Shown here piece after piece: positions 21,995 to 31,975 of a DNA stretch of 64,000 nt. Source of the DNA: Odiellus spinosus (lineage: Eukaryota; Arthropoda; Arachnida; Opiliones; Phalangiidae). The position numbers and the translations under genes were made by a program. The notes beneath the pieces were generated by a model. That model saw nothing but the letters and a program-made list of their open reading frames with translations, searched no databases and was not told the DNA's origin. Within the stretch, counting starts at the first letter, position 1. Each line of letters opens with the position of its first letter. The stretch is from positions 7,233,602 to 7,297,601 of the forward strand of contig OY987227.1 of the NCBI GenBank assembly GCA_963920705.1. The letters run 5' to 3'.

Positions 21995-23807
21995 ATCCAG
22001 CTATTGGTATTCTTAGATGAAGCTTTTATACGGGACATAATTTGAAATTAGTTAAAATTTCGGTTAGCAGAGGTCAAAGGAACCTTTTTATATGTTTTAA
22101 TGGAATTGCCGAAATTCCTACCCGGGCTTCTTTATCCCAAAAATACAGCTGACTGCGCGCGAAAACGCGAATATCCCAAATAAAGAAAAGAAAGAAAAAG
22201 AAAAAAATTATAAGAGTTCGTAACCTCGTATGTTTTTCATCATTTTTCAAATCAACTCTTTTATGAAAAAAAGAAAAAAGGGTCGACATTTCTTATATAT
22301 TAAAAGAAAAATACGTAGGCTTCCCCCGATACTAGCGACGAACAAAACCTCGTTTGTATTTCTAGTTTGTCAAAAAGGGGGGAAAAAATGGCGGGAAATA
22401 ATGGCGCCAATAATGTGTTACGTCCGAAGCGCGCGCGCTAATTCCCCGCCAAAATAAAAAAGCGCGCCAAAGAAGAATCTTCCTTAGTTGACATTATGTC
22501 GAAAAAAAAACCATAACCCCCAAATGGAAACTAAAAGGCTTGTTAAAGAAACAGTCTCGTGGAAATTGTTGGTTATGTAACGAGTTCTTCAAAATCAAAA
22601 TCAAATCCTTCAAATCGGCTCACAATTTATTACTTAAAGTCACTGTAAGACTGTCACCATTTTTTTTGGATTATATTTTTAGTTTTGTCATACTATTAAA
22701 GTGCAATATTTGAAATACCTCCTGGTTGACGTGTTATAAAGAAACTTCAAAATGAAAATGTCAAAAATGTGTAGGTCATTTTTCCCCCGATATATGTCGT
22801 AGTTTATTTCTGGAACGTAATTAATCATAATTTTCGTAAGAAAGCTAGAACTTGATCTGGATTAAGTATGTTTATGAAAAAGACCGCGCGAAAGCTTCGT
22901 TATCACTGGTACCATTCGCGAGAATCAACTGTAATCTCTACATTAGTCACGCGACCATAGTGATGACGTATTATTGCTACTCAATTTCCATTTGTAGTTC
23001 GTAAAAATCCGTGTCAGCCCCCTTTAAGGGAATAAAAGTATTTCTAAATTACTGTAAATTTTGTACTGCACTCGCCCTTTACATTATATTGGCGCGAGAG
23101 ACATTCCAAAGCGCGGGAAATCGTAATTCTATATTCAATTCCATCCTTAGAAAAAAAGGCGCGAAATCCCAAACTAGAATGATTTTTCAGGGAATGAACC
23201 ATTTGAAGAATGTAACTCGTTATAAACCCTATACAATCTTAGTTTTTTAAGCTGGGTTTTATAATAAAGAGGGGGCCAATCAAACGCTATTTTGGCTAGA
23301 AAATGTTTTTTTGATACGGTCCAGTCCGGGATGTTAAAAAAAGTCGGAAATACAAATTTTTCCAAATATGGGATATAGTCGCGTCGCGTTTGGCCGGGCG
23401 ACTCGGTGTCGCGAGCTACGAAGCGGTTTTGATACGAATTTTTGGGGGTCCGACACCGGAAAACGGCATCAAGCTCGGCTAAAATACCATTTATACGAAA
23501 TCTGGTATACAATTATTCCCCTCTTTTCCATTTTTAAATAAAAAGCGCCCTGAGAAACGAAATAAGGAAAATATTATAGAGAAAAGCTTTGTGGCGAAAA
23601 CAAAAGCGTGAAAATAAGAAGGGGTTTCGTTTATTTGCTCAAAGAGCTAAATTGTTGAAATTATAACGGTAATTAAGAAACTAGGAACCACTCCTCCCTC
23701 ATCTATTTGACGCGTGCAAAGCGAAGCTAACCAAGGCGTTTCTTAAAACAAAAAACTTTGATTTATAATAAATTTTATGAATACGAGATAAAATGAATTA
23801 CTAAAGT
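21995..23807. other. gene-free stretch with one dispersed repeat
   Basis: Apart from the dispersed repeat at 22780-22990, I see no recognisable gene. Overlapping short frames around 22.1-23.5 kb have no family resemblance. CpG-rich words (GCGCGC) are frequent near 22430. Confidence 0.35.
22780..22990 (-). repeat. dispersed repeat, family G, copy 1
   Basis: It shares, in inverse orientation, a GTCATCACTATGGTCGCG-like core and an AAAAAGACCGCGCGAAA-like segment with sequences at 56130-56360 and 58850-59060. About 200 bases are alike. It is probably a decayed MITE. One copy lies in an intron of the second CLCA gene. Confidence 0.6.
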
Positions 23808-23969
23808 TAAGCCCCGTCTTCAATCAAGATTTTTTTGGGCAAAAAGTATCTATAGAAATGTAACTCAGTTATAACGAAAAAGTTAACTTTTTTTAGCCGA
23901 AAAAGTTACGTTTTGGACGAAAAAGTAACTTTTTTGTCCAAAAATATCTTGATTGGAAACGGGCCTTCT
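23808..23969. mobile_element. short inverted-repeat MITE, family B, copy 2
   Basis: The ends read AAGCCCCGTCTTCAATCAAG and CTTGATTGGAAACGGGCCTT, an imperfect inverted repeat. Inside, AAAAAGTTAACTTTTTT-like stretches fold back again. It shares its ends with the element at 2276-2481. Confidence 0.7.
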
Positions 23970-23987
23970 ATTCATTCTCTTTAGCTG

Positions 23988-24262
23988 CGTTCATACTAGA
24001 CCTGGAATCGATTTAAACCGTTTCAACGATTTAAACCGTGTGAACGTTAAACCGTCTTTTCTCGAATCTATTTGATTCGATTTCTCGAAACTGCTTCGGG
24101 AACCAGTTTCATACCGATTCGGTTTCAACAAAAGATAGATGAAGCTACAATAAATCGATATATAAAGTTAACGCGTTAACGCCTGACGCTTAAAACGATT
24201 CCTGGCGATTCGAATATCGGTTTGATTTAAATCGATTTCAAGGCCTAGTATGAACCCGGCTT
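23988..24262. mobile_element. inverted-repeat MITE, family F
   Basis: The left end GCGTTCATACTAGACCTGG and the right end CCTAGTATGAACCCGGC are inverted repeats, with AATCGATTTAAA/TTTAAATCGATT further in. A truncated inverted copy lies in the tinman intron at 28150-28345. Confidence 0.75.
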
Positions 24263-24932
24263 AAGTAGTTTGAACTTTAGTGTTGCTCATTAAATAAGGC
24301 ACCGTTCGTGATGATATTAGCGAATATTCCCCTCGGAAGCCCGCGCAAGAGGCACGCTTTTAGCTATTCATTAACGGCTTATCGGATGGTTACGCCGACT
24401 TAATCCGGGATCGCGCCTCCTAGACATATTGTCTACGCTTAATTACTCGAAACCACATCCTCCGAGAGTTTAAAGATCTCAAAAAAGGGGAACATTGTTT
24501 ATTAATTAAAAAACCCAAAATCCTCAATGCCGCGCTTGCAATTTGTACGTTTTTGTATAAAATAACTATGAAATCTCGTATTTTAGTACTTCAAATAACT
24601 TGTTTCGGAGTCTAGAATCCGTTTCAGAAAAATTCACTTTGTAATCTAAAGAAAAGTTTTATTTTCCAATATATCTAATACTTAATTCCATATCATCGAA
24701 ATAATTAAAATATTTTTCGTCTAAATTATAAATATTAATATCGTGCGTATAAAGGCTATCGTAATATTCCTTCAAAAATAATGGAACAAAATAATTAAGG
24801 TACATTTTTGGTCAGAATGCGCGGATTAATCAACTTATTTATCGAGGTAATTAATTCGTAATTAGCCAGGTTAAGAAATACTACTCGAAAGTCGAAACCC
24901 GTGTACAGTACTTTGGCATGTTAGGTTAAAAG

Positions 24933-25320
24933 CAGTGGCGGCGGACGGTTCTTATTTTGGGGGGGACATTTTTCGTTAAAGAACTTGGAAACAAGTTGCT
25001 CAAGACCAATATACCTGAAGGCTATGGTTGTACTATCGCTCTTCTACAGACGGACTCGCGTAGAAATAAATCATATACCTTATTTAAAGACAGTCTCTTT
25101 ATAATTTTTGTTATTATATTATATTATTTTCTTAAAAACTCCAAACAGGTTGAGATTAAAGACTGATTTTTCTTATAATTCATTGAATTCAATTATATTC
25201 TGAGATTAATCAGAGTATTGACTGAACAATTTGGGGAGGGACACGTATATTGGTTGTCCCCACCTGGTTTAATTGAGGGGGGACAATGTCCCCCTGTCCC
25301 CACCCGTTCCGCCGCCACTG
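24933..25320. mobile_element. 388-bp hAT MITE with perfect 8-bp target duplication
   Basis: It begins CAGTGGCGGCGGACGG and ends CCGTTCCGCCGCCACTG. A perfect 8-bp direct repeat GTTAAAAG flanks it at 24925-24932 and 25321-25328. CAGTG ends with an 8-bp duplication are diagnostic of the hAT superfamily. The clean duplication argues for a fairly recent insertion. It is non-autonomous: only a 69-residue frame is present. Confidence 0.95.
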
Positions 25321-25554
25321 GTTAAAAGCAATCCTTCCTCGAATGACATTCGGGTAAATGTACTCGCAAACTCTCGCGTAAACCTACAATGCGTAGGTAT
25401 GTGGTTTTTCAAAAATCAAGCCTTACAATGAATATATTTCTATCTATTCCTATTCCTTATTGTTTAAAAGACCTTATCCACTTTAAAATCATTTTGTTAC
25501 TTACTCTGAAAGAAGACTTGACAGGTCAGGGATCCACTGAGAGTTGCACATCTT

Positions 25555-25647
25555 GCCGTTAAAGAGTCTCCGGCCAACGAGCAAATGCGAGTGCCTAGTT
25601 TGAAACGTTTAACCGACTCGCGTGACTCGCCGGAGACTCGTTAACGA
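25555..25647. repeat. small inverted repeat, possible MITE
   Basis: GCCGTTAAAGAGTCTCCGGC on the left pairs with GCCGGAGACTCGTTAACG on the right across about 55 bases. No second copy was noticed, so it could be a private hairpin rather than a mobile family. Confidence 0.5.
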
Positions 25648-25770
25648 CTAGATATCAATATCACCGTGAATCCTTGTTAAGCCTAGTTTCCGAGTAAATT
25701 AATATTACATAATTTATATTTATTACTATGAAGAAACGATAGAAAATCACTCTCTGTCTACATTCCCCCT

Positions 25771-25938
25771 ATAAAGGGACTATCTGCGATCTTTAAATCT
25801 CCTTTAAAGTCGCCTTCTTTTCTAGCTTAGCAGACGACGATGACCATAAGAAATTGTACAGTCAAATCTAGGCTAGATGCGCGTAAAGAAAGAACATTTT
25901 AAAGGGACAAATTTCAGAGCAGATAGAGCTTTTAAAGC
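25771..25938. mobile_element. short inverted-repeat MITE, family C, copy 2
   Basis: The left end ATAAAGGGACTATCTGCG and the right end GAGCAGATAGAGCTTTTAAA are imperfect inverted repeats. It is in opposite orientation to the copy at 9416-9583 and lies just downstream of the tinman stop codon. Confidence 0.75.
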
Positions 25939-26109
25939 TTTAAGGTATAGCTACCCGTAAACATTCCCGTTTGAGGAAGAATTGCTTTACCTATCTGTTA
26001 GTTCTGTTGAAGTTATAGCTTCACGTATCCTTACGCGTACCGAGTATACGTTTTTTCAAAGTCGACTCGTGAGAAATTGAACCGTTGGTTATCCCGATCA
26101 CGATAGTGG

Positions 26110-29100
26110 TCACCAAGCCCTTACCACCTCGTTACAGTCGTAACTAGTTTGCAAATTGGTTCGAGAATCGATCAATCCGTAATTACTACCCGAAGAAATA
26201 ATATTCGCGTTGGAAGAAATCGTCTGTACCGAACTCGTCTGGGGTCCTTGGGTCCCGTAACTAACAGCGTTAATACAAGAACCGTAATTGGAATAGACCC
26301 CCGTAGACTGCGCCGAATGACCGTAAGTAACGTTACCGGAGTTGTTACCGGCGGTCCCTGTACCGTAAGGACAAGTAGGTTTTCCGTCCCTGACCAATAC
26401 GGGTACTGCTACTCTTCTCGGAGGATTTGACGTTCCCGACGTGTGCTGCAAACGCGCTATATGAACGGCGGCTTGTACGGCACTCATTTCCAAGTTCTTG
26501 TCTTGCCGTTGACGTTTGCATTTGTACCGTCGATTCTGGAACCAGATTTTGACTTGAGTCGAGGTCAGTTTTAAAACGGAGGCTAGTTGTTCCCTTTCCG
26601 GTGCCGATAAGTAACGTTGTTGTTTGAACCTTCTTTCGAGTTCGTACACTTGGGCCTGAGAGAATAAGACCCGAGGTTTACGACGGGTTCTCTGTTGCCG
26701 AACTCCGTTAGAACCACCACTAACGGCGGCAGTCGTAGAGGGTTGCCCGTTGCTTTGAGTTAAGGCGTTAGAGGCGACGGAGTTACGGTCGTTGTTGATG
26801 GCTTGACCAATGTCCGATCCACCTCCCGATGACGAATGAGAGTTTCCTTTCGGAGATAGGCAACATTCTGATTCTTCTGAAAAATAATTAAACCAAATTA
26901 TGAAACTCGAGCGAGAAAATTAAGATTTAGAAATATTTCGTTGTAGAATTATTCCAATTCTTGCAAACGCGCTTTATAATGTTCATATCGAAGTTTAACA
27001 TCACTTGAGGCAATATTTTTTAATAAATAAGAAAATTTAATGATCTAAGACAGTTTAAATCTAACTATAATCAGTTTAAAATCTGGAAGGAATCTCTCTT
27101 AATTGGTTTAAACGTGATTAACAAAATTAAACCACGATTAACTCGGTTTAATTTAATTTAATTCGACTCAGAATCTTGAGTAGTTAACTGTCCGTCGAAT
27201 TTTAATGGTGCAGTTATCAAAACTTGCGTTAAAGCTTTTGAGATTAATCAATTTAATTTGATGATTTTTTTTACGTTTTCCGATCAGAATAAGTTAGATA
27301 TATCGTTTAAATGAATTCAAAACAACTAGAGTAGTCTCTCCGACGTTTATTATTGATATAACCAATTCTTTTCCTCGTTGCGCGGCTATGGGGGTCCTTA
27401 AGTGGACGCCTAGCTCTCTAGTAAGCTATAAAAGAGTTATAGATGCTCGACAGATACCACTTGAGAATTGTTTTACGGCTCAGTACTCTTACTATTCCTA
27501 GTACTCGTACTACAACACGATTAAGATTCTTATAACAAAAACGACAAAAAATTATTCACCCCCATATAGAAGAAGTATGAAAAAAAGAGTATTTAGACTT
27601 TGTCTCGCTCGCTGAATAGACACTCGAATCGCCTCCTTGAGCCCGGCCCATTGAAGAAGGACGCTTTAAGTAGGGTCCTTAGGTCCACTCGAGAATTGAC
27701 CCGGCTCTATACCGCTTACTCTTAGGAGACGGAGACGGGCAACCCACTCTTCATTCCGTTGCGCGGTGGCATTTGTAAGGACCGCGAACTAAACTCTAGA
27801 AGATTAAGTGTACGTGCTTTTAACCCCGTAATCTATTTAGTCGAACATTAAAAGCATCTTGAACTACATCTGTAAGTGATAGAAATTCTTCCAAACGGCG
27901 GTACGATGCGCTAGAGTTCGTGTTCCTATATTGACGCGAGAAATTGGTTCGCGTAAGCCCATCTTATAATAATGATAATACCCGGTGTTTATTTGAACGT
28001 GTTTTGGATATCGTATACTGTGAAAACGACCTATTCGGATATATAAATATAAAACTGTGAGTACTTATTTGAGGGATTTTATTCATTCTATAAATTTTCT
28101 TAAATCATCATTACTTTTCAATATAGCTAGGGTCACTTTAATATTTCTTAATCGACTTGAAACGGTAAAATCAACCCGATATTCGACACGCCAGGAATCA
28201 TTTTAAGCGTCTCGCCTTCACGCAATATCTTAATAAATCGATTTATCGTAGCTTCATCTTTCGGTTGTTGAAACCGAATCGGTACGAAACTGGTTCCCCA
28301 AGCAGTTTCGAGAAATCGACTCAAATCGATTCAAACACAGGGGTTCCATGCTTTTTTGCAGCAGACAACTAAGTCCGATCTTTAAAACCTTTTCTATAAT
28401 ATTTAGGAGATGCTTAAAAATAAGAGTTGATATTTTTCTTAGGTTTTCGATAACGTAGATTCAGAAAAACGTAAAATCAAGAAAGTGATATAGCAGTTTT
28501 CATTTACCCTTTAAGATCATATAGGTAATTTAGGTACTGTAATCTAACAATCTATTTGGTTGCTTAACCCTTTTTACTACGTCAGTGACTGTTAGTGCGG
28601 AATTATTTTCTCTGGTGAAGACTTTTTAACCTAACCTAAACTAATTTGTCTTAAAAAATCGATTTAGTATACCAAATAGCCTGGTTGAACTTTTATTTAG
28701 TTCATATATAGCGAGCGATTAACCACTTCAATAAATCTCCTCCTTAATTTTCGCGCTTACTTAACTGATTACAACCTTTGGTAATGCTAAATATACGATA
28801 TATACTCTAGTACAGTCAAAGCGACAGACTATGTGCACCTCAATATATTAGGTTTTTTCATTCCATAAATTAGGGTGTAAATCTTTTTAATTTAATTTAA
28901 AATAAATTTTTATTAATGAGACTAATACTTCGGGGTTTAAACCTCAAAAACTTTATTTTTTGGGGGAGCCTATATATAACGCGTTGAATTTTTAAACAAT
29001 TGTTAGAACTTCTACATTGAAAGAAGCCGATTTGGGAAGGTCTTCGCCAAAAATTAAAATTAATAAAAATAATTTAAATAAGGTTGTTTTTTCGCGTGTT

Positions 29101-29840
29101 TCAAATATAGCGCTTAATACCCGAATGATATAGATACAAAGGACACAGGATCACATAGAAGTTGCGTGAAATGATTTACTTTTTATATTAATATGTCTGA
29201 TTCCGTTTGTCGAGGATGTACTCGTCGAGAAGGTGATAGGTGTAGCGTTATTATTCCAAACTACGTTGGAAGAAGTTCCGGATGAAGGTATCATATGATT
29301 CCTTCTAACGGCCGGTTGATGTCCCAATCCGTAGATACCGGAGTCAAAAATGGAATTTGAACCGCAATTAGATACTTGTACCGGCGAAGACATCAACGAA
29401 GAAGGCGCTCCCGTAGAGAACGGCGGACATCCGTAAGATATGTTTTGAACGTGAGACGATGGACAACTCATTCCGTAATTGGCGAAACCTCCCGGAGACG
29501 GTGAAACTGTCAAAGGAGGGAAGCTCTGCGTAACGAAATCTCTCAGTAAAGCCGTAGCCGACGGAGACGGGGTCGATGACGGCGAAAAGATGTTCCCTAA
29601 CCCGGGCGTCTCCGAGGAAGGCAAGATTGTCGGGTGTTGCGGGCTCGTATCGGGGATCACGACCGCCGCCGAGAAGCCATCGTCGAAGAGAACCCGGTCG
29701 AGGGACCCTGGACCGAATATGAACGATTGGGAATCGAAGTTGCACGTTTGGTCAGTGAGATTCAGAATGTCTTTGACCGAAAATGATGACGCGTTGGCCA
29801 TACTTCCTTGATTGCAACTATTCGTCGGGCTTGATAGCAT
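26110..29840 (-). CDS. tin: tinman/Nkx2-5 NK-4 class homeobox protein
   Basis: This is a transcription factor of the NK-4 class, which specifies dorsal mesoderm and heart. It has two exons, 29840-29180 and 26876-26110, joined in phase 1, giving 475 residues. The TN repression motif FSVKDILNL is at residues 20-28. The homeodomain spans about 285-344, with the core [17 protein letters not shown] and the NK2-class Tyr54 at residue 338. An NK2-specific domain ([15 protein letters not shown], 373-387) follows, and the protein ends in RAW, as vertebrate Nkx2-5 does. KCKRQRQD separates it from Nkx2-1 and Nkx2-2, which have KMKR. An in-frame stop lies six codons before the chosen ATG. The donor (A|GTAAAT at 29179) was chosen because its phase fits the acceptor TTTTCAG before 26876; another donor in exon 1 is possible. 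The linker is rich in Ser, Asn and Gly, and the single intron is 2.3 kb. Confidence 0.95.
27398..27464. promoter_or_regulatory. candidate NK2/GATA site cluster in the tinman intron
   Basis: TTAAGTGG lies at 27398-27405, and CCACTTGA at 27457-27464 is the complement of TCAAGTGG, the textbook Tinman site. GATA immediately precedes the second site (27453-27456). Paired Tinman and GATA sites are known from cardiac enhancers, so this could be an autoregulatory element. The motifs are short and chance occurrence cannot be excluded. Confidence 0.35.
28150..28345 (-). mobile_element. truncated MITE, family F, in the tinman intron
   Basis: The complement of this stretch matches the interior of the element at 23988-24262: the AACTGGTTCCC, TCGGTTTCAAC and AAGCTACAATAAATCGAT regions and the GACGCTTAAAACGATTCCTGG region. 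Both terminal inverted repeats are damaged or missing. Confidence 0.65.
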
Positions 29841-31336
29841 CGCGTTACTTAATTAAACGACCTTTGAAGTTCAGCCGATTGTTTTTAACACCAAGATTCT
29901 TGTTTCCAACGCGTTTTAATCTGGTATACCGAAGTTAATTACAGTTTTTTCGACTTGTACGTCATTTGTACATTGTTCAGGACTGATTCGCGTTTAAATT
30001 TTAATTTATTCAAGTCTTTGCTTCTCAACCTTTTGCAAATTGTACTTTACATATATGGGCCAGTAGTTGAATTTGTTCTAGAACCTTTTTTACAACCGAT
30101 ATAAGTAGTTGTCCAACTTATCGCGTTTCGTAAAAGTGTTATAAAAACACTTTTTACTAGGTTTTTCGAAAGGTAAAGTCTATAATTTACGGCGTTTTTT
30201 GAACGATAAAGTAATTTTTGACGTTATGCGAACGCTTCAAATAGTTTCACACCTTTTTCAAAAGAGTTTTTAAGAATGAAAAAGTAAATTTAACTACTTT
30301 TTGCGAATGAAAAAAGTTTCGCGAACTGTAATTAGTCTTTACTGATGAGTAGGGTATTGTTTTAGTTGCGTTTTACCGTATTTTAGTATTATCCTGGTAT
30401 GTATTACTAATTGTAGAGCAATTTGGCAACCATTTGCTATAACAAAAGTTAACCTTTACCACGCGGGACCACCAAGACGATTGATGAGAAGTTACTCGAA
30501 ACTTTTCGCGCGATTATAGTGTTCCCACGTCTCGAGAAGTTTAAACAGTTTTTGTCGTTTGTCGGAAAAATGGTTTCTGGTATAAAAAAGCGTGGCTTTT
30601 TCCGCTCGCGCTGGAATTTTTCTTAATGTTTTAGCCCGCCTTTTCTCTTTTACGTCTTTCCACCAATTCCCCCCATCCCTCCTTCCACCGTTTAACGCTC
30701 TTATTCCCCTCCTCTTCCTCGGGTTCTGCCCACGTCCTATCACCCTCCGAGAGAGTTGAGAGTAACTCTATAAACTTTGCTCGAGCGATGGCGAAATAAC
30801 AACGACAACTTCAGTTTTCCAAGGAGGGTTTTAACGTATTCAACTCATCTTTCCACCTAATGCAAACTTCTCTCGATCAAGAAGTATACATTCGAGGGAT
30901 CGACTAGTATATAAACAAAAGCTAGCTCTCTCCCAAAAAAATCGCGTCGAATATAGATTGAGGTTTGAGGTGGCAAGGGGGGGACCCGTGAAATAATGAA
31001 ATCTAATCCGCAAAACGCGTAATGTGTTTGCTTTGTTGTCGAGCTATATGCATTTTGACCGTTTATCATATCCAACCAAAACGTTGATTTGTAAAAAAAA
31101 CTATCGCTCCTTCCTGCTTTATATGGATTTAGATTTATAGAGATGTTGAACACTATTGGAACAGAAACTTAATCATTTGGTGCGTAAAATATCTGTTAAT
31201 TAAATTCTAAGCAGAACATTCTTCAATGTTCGATCTAAAAAAAGCAAGCCTAGAAAGGATCTAGATACCCATTAAAAATTTTCAATAGGAATATTGGTCC
31301 TTTTCAAACTTGTAACTGAGTTATGTTCGTAATTTA
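29841..31336. other. upstream region of the tinman gene
   Basis: No coding exon is recognised. This stretch should hold the tinman promoter, since no 5' untranslated exon was found. About 30640-30790 is CpG-richer and pyrimidine-rich and may be the promoter. Short frames here have no family resemblance. Confidence 0.3.
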
Positions 31337-31975
31337 AAGAACAACAGCAACTCCCCATAAGAGTCTGGGTCCACCTAATGTTAAAAATTTTCGTCTCTTT
31401 TATGATAAATTCGTATTATATTATTAAAATAGGGTAGTTGGGGGATAATTTAAAGCTAAAATTCGAGCTCACAACTGTAAATTTTGGTAATTACAACGAA
31501 TGGCAGGTTTCTTCCATAATGTAAAGAATAGGAAGAATCTATGACTTCCGTGCCGGATATGAAAGCCTTCCCCCGCACGAAAATCTTGAACGGTTATTAT
31601 TTTAGATTCATAATTATGTTAGGAAAATATTAGGAAAGAATTATTTTGTAACTGCCACGGGTATAGTGCTGGCGGCAAAATGAAATTCGTATATTTTTGG
31701 TCTACTATGCCTCGAAATCCTCGAAAACGCCTGTAGAAGTGTTCCACTTGTCAAGCATTCATGTAGTAGGCTTTTGCTAGCTTTACAGGGGCCGTGCAAA
31801 GACTATATAGCTTACTTGAATAGTCTTTGGTGTATAAGAAACTCGAAAAATAAATAGAGAAATCATACCAATTAGAAGATACTGGAGTAGTATCTTTAAT
31901 TTTTATTTCATATTAAACAAAACACTCTTGTATAAAACGGACAAATTATTCATTTAACGCTAAGGTTTTCTACGT

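Noticed and set aside
24957-25166. 69-codon frame inside the hAT MITE
   Set aside because: No similarity to hAT transposase and no start context; an element interior without coding signal.
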